Assembly (NCBI RefSeq): GCF_000829695.1
Contig: NZ_BBNN01000037.1
Location: 1-64,000 of the forward strand
From: Streptomyces sp. NBRC 110035
GTDB lineage: Bacteria > Actinomycetota > Actinomycetes > Streptomycetales > Streptomycetaceae
Length of the DNA stretch: 64,000 bases
Direction: 5' to 3'
Shown here: one piece after another, positions 30,102-38,144 of the stretch
Layout of the letters: every line of letters starts with the position of its first letter
How positions within the stretch are numbered: the first letter of the stretch is position 1
Translations under genes and position numbers: made by a program
The notes under the pieces: model-generated
What the model was told of the DNA's origin: nothing
What the model saw: only the letters and a program-made list of their open reading frames with translations
The model's database searches: none

Positions 30102-30957
30102 ATCCCTGGGAGGTGCCCGGCCGTTGCTCCCCCGCCGACAGGGCGGCCAGTGCCGCCGACACCGAGGCGGAGGCCCGCAGGTCGAGCCGGATGCTCGTGC
30201 CCCGCGCGCGGTGCCGCAGTTCGTCGGCGGCGAGCGTGAGGAGCTGGGGCAGCAGGTCGGTGCACCGGCGGGCCACCCATCCGGTGCCGGCGGTGACCAT
30301 CCACCACAGGCTCGCCCCCGGGGCGGGCGCCGCGGACTGCGGCTCCGGCGAGGGCGCCGGTCCGGCCGCGAGGCCACGTTCCGCCAGCAGTGCGTGGAAC
30401 CTCAGTGCCAGTTGACGGTGTCCCCGCTCTCCGGGATGCATCCGGTCCACGCTCCACATCGCGCGGTCGGTGACCCAGTCGCCCTCACCGGCGTGCAGGT
30501 GGACCGCGCCGTACCGGTCGGACAGTGCGTGGACGACGGTGTTGACCGCACGCTGCCGCCGGGCCAGCGGCCTGGCCAGTGCCCCGGGCAGGCCCATGAC
30601 GCCGCCGGGGTCGGGCAGACACGCGGTGAGCAGCACGGCCCCCTGGGCGGTGCAGGCCGCGTACACCTGGTCCAGTCGTCTGGCGACGGCGTGGATGTCG
30701 AAGCTCTGGCGCAGCGTGTCGTTGACCCCGACGACGACCGAGACCAGCTCGGGCTCCAGGGTCAGCGCCACGGGCAGCTGCGCTTCGAGCACGTCGCACG
30801 TCCGCGCCCCGCTCCTCGCGAGGTTGGTGAACCGCGCGGGCTGCTCGCCGAGCGACCCGGCGAGCAGCGCGGCCCAGCCCCGCCATCCACCGGCGGTGCG
30901 ATCCCCCACGCCCTCGGTCAGTGAGTCTCCGAGGGCCACGAAGCGCACGGGTCTCAC
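30079..30957 (-). CDS. SGNH/GDSL-family hydrolase
   Basis: 292-aa esterase-type hydrolase. Block I is GDSLTEG with the nucleophile Ser12, block III GVNDTLR, and block V DRMHPGERGH with the Asp/His pair. There is no signal peptide, and the C-terminal ~90 residues are an alanine-rich extension without a known motif. GTG 30957 overlaps the stop of the upstream glycosyltransferase by 4 bp (GTGA), so it is coupled to it. Substrate unknown; the position after two glycosyltransferases suggests an acylated glycan or glycolipid. Confidence 0.85.
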   Translation of the reverse strand: MRPVRFVALGDSLTEGVGDRTAGGWRGWAALLAGSLGEQPARFTNLARSGARTCDVLEAQLPVALTLEPELVSVVVGVNDTLRQSFDIHAVARRLDQVYAACTAQGAVLLTACLPDPGGVMGLPGALARPLARRQRAVNTVVHALSDRYGAVHLHAGEGDWVTDRAMWSVDRMHPGERGHRQLALRFHALLAERGLAAGPAPSPEPQSAAPAPGASLWWMVTAGTGWVARRCTDLLPQLLTLAADELRHRARGTSIRLDLRASASVSAALAALSAGEQRPGTSQGFSGALPQ

Positions 30958-32288
30958 AGCGGGCCTCCCGGCAGCACCGCGGGCACGTACCGGGCCGGCA
31001 CCACGCCCTCCCGTCCGTTCTCCAGGGCGCTCTCCCGCAGGCCGTCCCGTACGGTCACCTGCCGCGGGGCCTCGTGGGCGTCGAGGAAGGCCGTCACCGC
31101 CGCCTCCCACCCGAAGCGTTCCGCACGCGCGCGTGCCGCCTCGCGCCGCTCCGTCTCCGGCCGTCCCAGCAGGAGTTCGACGGCGTCCGCGAACGACTCT
31201 CCCCGGTCCGCGGCAATCGCCCCGGCGGGGCCGAGCACCTCCGGCAGCGCGGACGAGGTGCTCGCCACCACGGGCGTCCCGCAGGCCATCGCCTCCAGCG
31301 CGGCGAGCCCGAAGGTCTCCGCGGGGCCCGGCGCCAGGCACACGTCGGCACAGGCCTGGAGGGCGCCGAGGAACGTCCGGTCGAGGACGTGGCCCAGGAA
31401 GACGACGGGCAGTCCGCGTTCCCGCGCACGCTGTTCGAGCCGCTTCCGCAGCGGACCGTCCCCGGCCACCACCAGCACCGCCTGCCGTCCACGCCGCCGC
31501 AGCGCCTCGAGCGCGTCCAGCGCCGTACCGGGCCGCTTCTCCACGGACAGCCGGGTGCAGGTCAGCAGCAGTGTCTCCGCCGCGCGCGCGTAGCGGGCCC
31601 GCACCGAGGGGTCGCGCAGCGCGGGGTGCCGCTCCGTCAGGTCGACACCGAGCGGCGCCCGTACGACGTTGCGGGCGCCGATCCGGGCGAACTCCCTCTC
31701 GGCGAACTCGGTGGTGCACACGACGCGCGCGTAGGTGTGGGCGGTACGGATGTTGAGGGCGTCGGCGGTGCGCCGCGCGACCCCCTCCGGCATGCCCCAG
31801 GTGCGCAGCACGCCGTCGGCGGTCTCGTGGGAGACCATGACCGCGGGCACCCGCGCCCGCCGCGCCCATCTCCCGGTCCAGCGCAGGGTCGTACGGTCGG
31901 ACACCTCGAGCCGGTCGGGCGCCAGTTCCTCGAGCAGGGCGGTCAGCCGTCGCTTGTCGGTGAGGACGCGGTAGCCGCCGGTGCCGGGCAACAGCGGTCC
32001 CGGCAGGGTGATCACCCGCCCCTGCCCGGTCTGCCGGTCGCCCGCCCGGTCGCCGGGGACGATGAGCACGGGCTCGTGCCCCGCCGCCCGGTAGCCCTTG
32101 CCGAGTTCCCGCAGGGCGGTGCGCAGTCCGCCGGAGGCCGGTGCGACGAAGTTCGCGAGCCGTACGATCCGCAGCGGGCCTTCGGCCCTCTGGAAGCCGT
32201 TTGCCGTCGCCGGCACCGGGCGGAGCGCCGGGCCCCCTGCAGGCGGAGCACCGGTCGGCCGAGCGCCCGTTCCCGCGGTCGCGTTCAT
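30954..32288 (-). CDS. family 4-like glycosyltransferase
   Basis: 444-aa GT-B glycosyltransferase. After a ~35-residue disordered leader the N-terminal domain shows RIVRLANFVAPASGGLRTALRELGKGY. The donor-binding domain has LLTCTRLSVEKRPGTALDAL and the E-x7-E motif region ETFGLAALEAMACGTPVVAS. No membrane helix. ATG 32288 overlaps the upstream glycosyltransferase stop by 4 bp. The sugar and acceptor are not evident; a mannosyl transfer to an envelope lipid would be typical of the pair, but this is inferred. Confidence 0.88.
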   Translation of the reverse strand: MNATAGTGARPTGAPPAGGPALRPVPATANGFQRAEGPLRIVRLANFVAPASGGLRTALRELGKGYRAAGHEPVLIVPGDRAGDRQTGQGRVITLPGPLLPGTGGYRVLTDKRRLTALLEELAPDRLEVSDRTTLRWTGRWARRARVPAVMVSHETADGVLRTWGMPEGVARRTADALNIRTAHTYARVVCTTEFAEREFARIGARNVVRAPLGVDLTERHPALRDPSVRARYARAAETLLLTCTRLSVEKRPGTALDALEALRRRGRQAVLVVAGDGPLRKRLEQRARERGLPVVFLGHVLDRTFLGALQACADVCLAPGPAETFGLAALEAMACGTPVVASTSSALPEVLGPAGAIAADRGESFADAVELLLGRPETERREAARARAERFGWEAAVTAFLDAHEAPRQVTVRDGLRESALENGREGVVPARYVPAVLPGGPL

Positions 32289-33409
32289 GCCGCCACCGCC
32301 GTCCGGCGCCCGGCGAGCACGTCCGCGTAGTGGCCGATCAGCTGGTCCCCGACGGCGGCCCAGGTACGTCCCTCGACCATGGCGCGCCCCGCCGCCCCGT
32401 AGGAGGCCCGCAGTCCGGGGTCCGCGGCCAGGGACCACACCGCGTCCCGGACCGCGGCGGCGTCGCGCGGCGGCACCAGGAACCCGGTTCGCCCGTGGAC
32501 GACCAGGTCGAGCGGGCCGCCCACGGCGGGCGCGACCACGGGTACACCGCTCGCCATGGCCTCCTGCACGGTCTGGCAGAAGGTCTCGAAGGGGCCTGTG
32601 TGGGCGAAGACGTCCAGCGAGGCGAAGAGGCGGGCGAGTTCGTCGCCGGTGCGGCGTCCCAGGAAGACCGCGCCGGGCATGGCCTGTTCCAGGCTCGGCC
32701 GACTCGGTCCGTCGCCCACGACGACGACCCGTACTCCGGGCAGGGTGCTCGCCCCGGCCAGCAGCTCGACCTGCTTCTCGGGGGCGAGCCGGCCGACATA
32801 GCCGACGATCAGCTCACCGTTCGGGGCGAGTTCCCGGCGCAGCGCCTCGTCGCGCAGGTCGGGCCGGAAGCGGACGGTGTCCACGCCGCGCGGCCACAGC
32901 TTGACCCTGGGGATGCCATGCGCCTGGAGGTCGCTCTGTGCGGCGCCGGACGGGGCGAGGGTGAGGTCGGCGGCCGAGTGCACGGACCTGATACGGCGCC
33001 AGGCCGTGGCCTGACCGGCGCCCATGTACGTGCGGGCGTAGCCGGCGAGATCGGTCTGGTAGACGGCGACGGCGGGCAGACCGAGACGCGAGGCCGACGC
33101 CATGCCGCGTACCCCGAGCACGAAGGGGCTGGCCAGGTGGACGAGGTCGGCCCCGTGCGCGGCGATCGCCGCGGTGACGCGTCGGCTGGGGAGAGCGACG
33201 CGGACCTGCGGGTAACCCGGGAGCGGAAGGGAGGGGACCCGGACGACGGGGCACGGAGCCTGGCCGTCGGGCTCGTGGCCCGCGGTGGCGGGGGCGACGA
33301 CGACAGGGGTGTGACCGCGGTCGACGAGGTGCCGGGCGGTCTGGAGCGCGCAGTGGGCCACGCCGTTCACATCGGGGGGAAAGGATTCGGTCACGATGAC
33401 GACTCGCAT
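32285..33409 (-). CDS. family 4 glycosyltransferase (mannosyltransferase-like)
   Basis: 374-aa GT-B enzyme with the start RVVIVTESFPPDVNGVAHCALQTA typical of GDP-mannose-dependent lipid mannosyltransferases (MgtA/PimB-like). The donor domain carries GYVGRLAPEKQVELL and FETFCQTVQEAMASGVPVVA. First gene of a three-gene coupled cassette with the second glycosyltransferase and the SGNH hydrolase; probably acts at the inner face of the membrane. The exact acceptor cannot be read from sequence. Confidence 0.9.
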   Translation of the reverse strand: MRVVIVTESFPPDVNGVAHCALQTARHLVDRGHTPVVVAPATAGHEPDGQAPCPVVRVPSLPLPGYPQVRVALPSRRVTAAIAAHGADLVHLASPFVLGVRGMASASRLGLPAVAVYQTDLAGYARTYMGAGQATAWRRIRSVHSAADLTLAPSGAAQSDLQAHGIPRVKLWPRGVDTVRFRPDLRDEALRRELAPNGELIVGYVGRLAPEKQVELLAGASTLPGVRVVVVGDGPSRPSLEQAMPGAVFLGRRTGDELARLFASLDVFAHTGPFETFCQTVQEAMASGVPVVAPAVGGPLDLVVHGRTGFLVPPRDAAAVRDAVWSLAADPGLRASYGAAGRAMVEGRTWAAVGDQLIGHYADVLAGRRTAVAA

Positions 33410-33571
33410 ACGGGTGTTCTCGCCGCACCGGACGTGGCCACGTCAACGTGGATCTTTCCGGTGGGGGAACGTCCCGTGAGCGTTGCCCCGCGCACCCACT
33501 CGGGCCGAACGCCCTCCACGCGCGCCTGGCCCGCGGGTCATCCCTTGTTCACGCTGCGCGCGTCCGGGCGG

Positions 33572-34990
33572 TCACACGACGGTCTCCCCGGGACCCATCC
33601 GGCTGCGTACGGCGGTCTGCACCTCGGCCTCCTCTGCGGGGTCGGCGGCGAGCCGGCGCAGGCGCTCGACGACCCGGGCGTCGCCGGTCTCGGCGTGCCG
33701 CGCGGCGATCTCGCGGGTGGACTCCTCGCAGTCCCAGAGACACTCGACGGCGAAACCGCTGCCGTAGGAGGGGTCGGTGGCGGCGAGGGCACGGGCGGCC
33801 CGGCCGCGCAGGTGGGAGGAGGCGGTCTCGCGGTAGATGTGCCGGAGCACGGGAGCGGCGCAGGCGATGTCCAGGCGTCCGGCACCGTCGACGAGAGTCC
33901 ACAGGGTCGGCGCGTCGGGGCCCTCGCCCCGCACCGCCTCGCGCAGGGCGGCGAGGACCATGTCGCGGTCCTGGACACCGCCCCGGCAGGCGAGGACGCG
34001 GCCGGCGGCGGCGCCCAGGGCGTCGGGCCGGCAGGCCCAGCGGCGCGCGCGGTCGACGGCGGCGGGACTCCGCATCCGTTCGAAGGCGTCGACGGCGGCC
34101 TCCGCCACGGGCGCGGGCCCGGCGGCCACGGCCCGCTCGATCAGGGTGAGGGCGTCCGGGTCGTTGCCGTCGGCCAGGTAGCGCAGGGCGGTGCAGCGGG
34201 CGCCCTCCGTGCCGTCCTCGGCGGCGCGGACGATCTCGGGCCGGTCCTCGGGGCCCGCGACGGCGGTGAGGCAGCGGGCGGCCGGGACGTGCAGAGCAGC
34301 ACCACGCTCGATCCCTTGCTGGGCCCATGCGAACACGGCCTGCACGCTCCACCCGGGGCGGGGCCCGGCGGGGCGCATCTGCCGCTGCCAACGGTCGAAG
34401 CAGCCGGCCTCCTGGGCGGCCCGCACGCGCGTGGCGACGGATTCACGCGGGTCGTCGGCCCACAAACGCCAGGGGCGCGGTTCGAAGGCGTCGCGGACGG
34501 TGGCGGCCAGTTCGGCCTCGCCCTCGGGGTCGGTGGCGAATCGCGCGAGCACGGGGGCGGCGAGGGCGCGCAGGCCCGCGTCGTCGTCCCGGAGGGCCAG
34601 TTCGTCCAGGGCCCAGGCCCAGTTGGCCCCCCGGGCGGCGTACCTGCGCAACAGGGCGAGCGCGTCCCGCCTGCCGTAGGAGGCCAGGTGTCCGAGCACG
34701 GCGAGGGCGAGGCCGGTGCGGGACTCGTCGGTGTCGAGGATGTCCTCGGCACCGAAGAGGTGGGCCTCGATGGCGTCCAGTTCGCCGTGCAGGTCCAGGT
34801 AGAGGCGGGCGTAGTAGAGGGAGCGGTTCTCCACCTGCCAGTCGTGGCGCGGGTCGTGGAGCACGCAGTGATTCAGCGCCTCGAGCGTTTCGGAGCGCGG
34901 GGCGGTGAGCGCGTGCAGCGTGCCGTCGCCGCGACCCCGCTGGAGCAGGCCGAGCAGCGTACCGCTGGGCGCTATGACCGGATCGAACAT
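33572..34990 (-). CDS. HEAT-like repeat protein, hypothetical
   Basis: 472-aa, almost entirely alpha-helical protein with recurring ~35-residue HEAT-like units, such as ARCLTAVAGPEDRPEIVRAAEDGTEGARCTALRYLADG and LRGRAARALAATDPSYGSGFAVE. Such scaffolds bind proteins or nucleic acid. No signal peptide or membrane segment. ATG 34990 has GAGG nine bases upstream; a start at 35005 is possible. It stands alone, separated from the glycosyltransferase cassette by 162 nt. Function unknown. Confidence 0.75.
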   Translation of the reverse strand: MFDPVIAPSGTLLGLLQRGRGDGTLHALTAPRSETLEALNHCVLHDPRHDWQVENRSLYYARLYLDLHGELDAIEAHLFGAEDILDTDESRTGLALAVLGHLASYGRRDALALLRRYAARGANWAWALDELALRDDDAGLRALAAPVLARFATDPEGEAELAATVRDAFEPRPWRLWADDPRESVATRVRAAQEAGCFDRWQRQMRPAGPRPGWSVQAVFAWAQQGIERGAALHVPAARCLTAVAGPEDRPEIVRAAEDGTEGARCTALRYLADGNDPDALTLIERAVAAGPAPVAEAAVDAFERMRSPAAVDRARRWACRPDALGAAAGRVLACRGGVQDRDMVLAALREAVRGEGPDAPTLWTLVDGAGRLDIACAAPVLRHIYRETASSHLRGRAARALAATDPSYGSGFAVECLWDCEESTREIAARHAETGDARVVERLRRLAADPAEEAEVQTAVRSRMGPGETVV

Positions 34991-35182
34991 GGGAAACAGC
35001 CTCACATCAAGCGTCGACGCAACCGGGGACGTGCATTACCTGGCCGCGTGCCAACACGTCGGGGCGCCCGCCGTTTCCTGCTTGCTGCAGACCATCTTCC
35101 TCTGCCTCTCGTCGGGGCCCTCGCGGACCACGTCACGGCCCGCGCGGTGCGGCAACACCTGCCCAGCCATCGCGTCCGTGAA

Positions 35183-35347
35183 TCACGTCGTCATGATGAC
35201 CCGGCGGTCACATCTGCCGCGACCGAATTCCGGCGGCCTTCCACCGCCTCCCCCGTTTGCCGTGCGTTTCCGCCGCCGTTTCCGCGCCTTCGCCGGTCGG
35301 AGCGTGCGCGCCCGCGCGGTCCAGGGCCGTTCAGTGCGCTTCTTCAT
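35183..35347 (-). CDS. possible small basic protein
   Basis: A 54-codon frame starting MKKRTERPWTARARTLRP and containing KARKRRRKRTANGGGGGRPP. The ATG has GGGAGG seven bases upstream, an ideal RBS for this organism. It lies in the 400-nt gap between the ankyrin gene and the HEAT-like gene, same strand. The composition (about one third Arg/Lys) could be a real nucleic-acid-binding peptide or simply GC-rich noise; no homologue comes to mind. The rest of the gap shows nothing. Confidence 0.3.
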   Translation of the reverse strand: MKKRTERPWTARARTLRPAKARKRRRKRTANGGGGGRPPEFGRGRCDRRVIMTT

Positions 35348-35393
35348 CGCGCCGCCTCCCGTCCGCCGCGTTCGTCCGCTGCGGCGGCGCGCC

Positions 35394-35786
35394 TCAGTTC
35401 GCGCCGAACAGCTCGAGCAGCTCCGCGCGGGCGAACATCCGGGCCGTGTCGACGGCCGAGGGAGTGCCGGCGGCCGGATCGGCACCGCCCCGCAGGAGGG
35501 CCTTGACCACTTCGGTGTCACCCTTGAAGGCGGCTCCCGCGAGCGGGGTCTGCCCCCGGTCGTTGATCCGGTCGACGTCGGCGCCGCGTTCCAGCAGCGC
35601 GCGGACCGCGTCGGCGTGACCGTGGTACGCGGCGAGCATCACGAGCGAGTCGCCCCGGTCATTGGTGAGGTTGGCCGGCACGCCCGCGTCGACGTAGGCC
35701 ACGAGTTCCTCGGTCCGGCCGCTCCGGGCCATGTCGAAGATCCTGGTCGCCAGCTCCACGACCTCGGGGTCGGGGGCTTCAGTCAT
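35394..35786 (-). CDS. ankyrin-repeat protein
   Basis: 130-aa protein with an acidic N-terminal helix and about two and a half ankyrin repeats: NDRGDSLVMLAAYHGHADAVRALLERGADVD (about 42-72) and NDRGQTPLAGAAFKGDTEVVKALLRGGADP (about 75-104), then a degenerate C-terminal repeat. Ankyrin stacks bind partner proteins; in actinobacteria similar short ones are often next to catalases, but none is here. ATG 35786 is preferred over a GTG at 35810 by family length, though the AGAGG upstream is rather distant. Confidence 0.82.
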   Translation of the reverse strand: MTEAPDPEVVELATRIFDMARSGRTEELVAYVDAGVPANLTNDRGDSLVMLAAYHGHADAVRALLERGADVDRINDRGQTPLAGAAFKGDTEVVKALLRGGADPAAGTPSAVDTARMFARAELLELFGAN

Positions 35787-36017
35787 ATCGGCCGAACCGC
35801 CTCTCACCACGGATCACTCCGCGCATCGGGGACAGGGCGTACGTCTGCGAGCGGGGCAGAGCCGTACGGGTGAATCGCCAGGGTACTGGCTCGCCCGGCA
35901 CGTGGGCCGACGTGCCCGAGGCAAAGATCACGGCATACCCGGCCGTGCGCAACCGCCCACGTCGTTCGGGCCGGGAACGATCCGCCGACCGGGCGAAATC
36001 AGCCCGTGTTCACCCGC

Positions 36018-36046
36018 TTGCACCTTTTGTCGTATAGATACATTCT
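36018..36046 (+). promoter_or_regulatory. putative promoter of smeA-sffA
   Basis: TTGCAC (36018-36023) and CATTCT (36041-36046) are spaced by 17 nt in the least GC-rich part of the gap, with a start predicted near 36053, about 47 nt before smeA. In S. coelicolor this operon is WhiA-dependent; I find no GACAC WhiA box in the gap. Confidence 0.4.
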
Positions 36047-36099
36047 GTGAGCCTGGAAGTACTCATGGTGACTGTCCCCCGCGAACCAGGAGAACTCGC

Positions 36100-36294
36100 A
36101 TGATCCTCTCGATCTCAGGCGTCGTCCTGCTCGGCATCGTCCTCTTCATCCTCTGCCGCAAGGACGGCCTGAAGCCGTTGCACGCCGTGGTGGCGATGCT
36201 GTTCGGCTTCTATCTGGCCAGTACGGCCATCGCGCCGAGCATCAAGGCCGGCGGCGAGAGCCTGGCCGGCCTCCTCGGCGGCATCAGGTTCTGA
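36100..36294 (+). CDS. smeA: SmeA, small membrane protein of sporulation septa
   Basis: 64-aa protein made of two hydrophobic helices (LSISGVVLLGIVLFILC and LHAVVAMLFGFYLASTA) and a short tail. It directly precedes the FtsK-like gene. Size, hydrophobicity and partner match SmeA of S. coelicolor, which is made in sporulating aerial hyphae and targets SffA to sporulation septa. ATG 36100 has AGGAGA seven bases upstream. The longer frame starting at 35731 is rejected because it crosses the ankyrin gene and the promoter. sffA follows after 48 nt. Confidence 0.88.
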   Translation: MILSISGVVLLGIVLFILCRKDGLKPLHAVVAMLFGFYLASTAIAPSIKAGGESLAGLLGGIRF

Positions 36295-36342
36295 CCCCGT
36301 CCCCAAGTCCTCGCCCCCCTCACCCACGCCCTGGAGGCAGCA

Positions 36343-38076
36343 GTGGCCCGGCGTCCCCTTCCCCGCATCCTGAGCAACCGCGGCGCCCACCTCGCCCGGA
36401 GCCGGGAGCTGGCCCGGACGGCGGCCGACGGCGCCACCGACGTCCTCCACCCGCTGATCACGATCGCGCGCGGACTGCGTCGGCTGGCCTCGGCCGGGCG
36501 GCGCAGGTGGCTCGCCACTCCCAAGGACCGGCGAGGTGCGCTGCTCTTCCTGGTGGCGTCGGTGATGCTGGCCGTCGCACTGCTCCCGTACGGTCCGCTG
36601 CTCGCCGCCATCACCCTGATGGCGGCGGCGGCCTGGCAGGGCCGGGACCGTGCCCCGGCCGCACCGGACGGCCCCGACGAGTCACAGGCCCAGCGCCTCA
36701 AGTCGCTGTACGACGCCCTGGTGCCGTACTTCTCCTCGGCGGGCGACCCCAACCCCCTGTACACCCACGGCGGCACGTGGGAGAAAGCCTTCCCGGCGTA
36801 CGAGTTCGACGGCACCGGCCGCATCGAGCACCTGGTGATCGCCTACCCCGCCTACTACACCGACGGCGAGGCGGAGTCCCGCGCACGGATCGAGCATCTG
36901 CTCGCCGCCAAGTCGGGGCGTGGCCGCGAATACCACTTCGCCTGGGACGAGGAGGGCAATGAACTCACGGTCCGGGTTCTCACCCCGCTGCCCGCCGACA
37001 TCACCGCCCAGCGTTTCGTCACGTCTCCCGGTGAGACGGTCCTCGGTTTCACCGACCCCCTGCAGGTGCGCCGGACTCTGCCGCTCACCCATGGCGAGGA
37101 GCGGCGCGACGTCCCCCCGGTCGTCTGGCGCACCGGCATCCGCTCCACCGAACCTCACCTGCTGGCGGCCGGGCAGCCCGGCAGCGGCACCACCACCCTG
37201 CTGCGCTCGGTCGCCCTCCAGGCGCTGCGCCACGGCGACGTGGTGATCGTCGACGGCGGCGGCACCGGTGAGTACGCGTGCCTGACCGGCCGGGACGGCG
37301 TGCTCGCCGTCGAGTGCGGCCTGGCGGGCGCGCTGGAGAGTCTCCAGTGGGCCGCGCACGAGACGGAGCGCCGCCTGGTCGCGGCCAACCGTGCTCACCA
37401 GGCGGGCGATCCGCCGCCCGAAGACACCAAGCGGCCCCTGTGGATCCTGCTGGACCGCCCCGGCTCGTTCACGCACCTCGCCGCCGCCGACGGGCGGGAG
37501 GACCCCCAGTCGCTGCTCCAGGTCCCGCTGCGGCACGGCCGCCCGGCGAACGTCACGGTCGTCGTCGTCGATCAGCTCGACGGTCTGGAGACCCTCAGCG
37601 CCGCGGTACGGCAGCACACCCGCGCGCGTGTCGTCCTCGGCCCCGCGACTCCGGAACAGGTGACGGCCGTCCTGGGTGCTCCCCCGCACACCACCCCCCT
37701 CGATCACGTCCCCGCGGGCCGCGGCTACGCCCGCCTGGGCACCGGCCCGGTGCACCGTCTCCAGGTCCCGGCCACGCCGAACCCGTACGACGACGCGACC
37801 GGCGACGACCAGCGGCAGGCGGTCCTGGACCTGCTCCCGGCCCGCTCCGCCCAGGACCGCGCACGGGCGGTGCGGGAGCGCACGGCACCGGAACCCGGCC
37901 CCGTGCGCGGGGTCACGGCGGACGCGACGCCCGTGGACAAGCACTCCATGGACAAGAACCCCCTGGACCTGACCACCACGGACAAGACCGCCACGGGCAC
38001 GCGTGCGGCGGACGCGGACAAGACCCCTCTGGAGCCGGTCCCCGCGGAGGCGGCCGCCACCGAGTCCTCCTCCTGA
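36343..38076 (+). CDS. sffA: SffA, FtsK/SpoIIIE-like membrane protein of sporulation septa
   Basis: 577-aa protein: a basic N-terminus, two membrane helices (about 66-97), a linker domain, an FtsK-type nucleotide-binding domain and a disordered C-tail with loose repeats (VDKHSMDKNPLDLTTTDK). In S. coelicolor SffA works with SmeA in chromosome segregation and septum maturation. The P-loop reads GQPGSGTTT at 277-285, with Thr283 where FtsK has the catalytic Lys, and the candidate Walker B is LWILLDRPG. ATP turnover may therefore be weak or use another residue. Gene order smeA-sffA supports the name. Confidence 0.88.
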   Translation: MARRPLPRILSNRGAHLARSRELARTAADGATDVLHPLITIARGLRRLASAGRRRWLATPKDRRGALLFLVASVMLAVALLPYGPLLAAITLMAAAAWQGRDRAPAAPDGPDESQAQRLKSLYDALVPYFSSAGDPNPLYTHGGTWEKAFPAYEFDGTGRIEHLVIAYPAYYTDGEAESRARIEHLLAAKSGRGREYHFAWDEEGNELTVRVLTPLPADITAQRFVTSPGETVLGFTDPLQVRRTLPLTHGEERRDVPPVVWRTGIRSTEPHLLAAGQPGSGTTTLLRSVALQALRHGDVVIVDGGGTGEYACLTGRDGVLAVECGLAGALESLQWAAHETERRLVAANRAHQAGDPPPEDTKRPLWILLDRPGSFTHLAAADGREDPQSLLQVPLRHGRPANVTVVVVDQLDGLETLSAAVRQHTRARVVLGPATPEQVTAVLGAPPHTTPLDHVPAGRGYARLGTGPVHRLQVPATPNPYDDATGDDQRQAVLDLLPARSAQDRARAVRERTAPEPGPVRGVTADATPVDKHSMDKNPLDLTTTDKTATGTRAADADKTPLEPVPAEAAATESSS

Positions 38077-38144
38077 CCGTCCGCCGCGCGCCGACCGTGT
38101 CGGCACACCTCACCGCCCGTCCGGCATGATCCTCCGGACCGGCC

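Noticed and set aside
35787..36099. WhiA box (GACAC/GTGTC) upstream of smeA
   Set aside because: Looked for because smeA-sffA is WhiA-dependent in S. coelicolor; no copy found in the gap, only GGACAG and GACTGTC.
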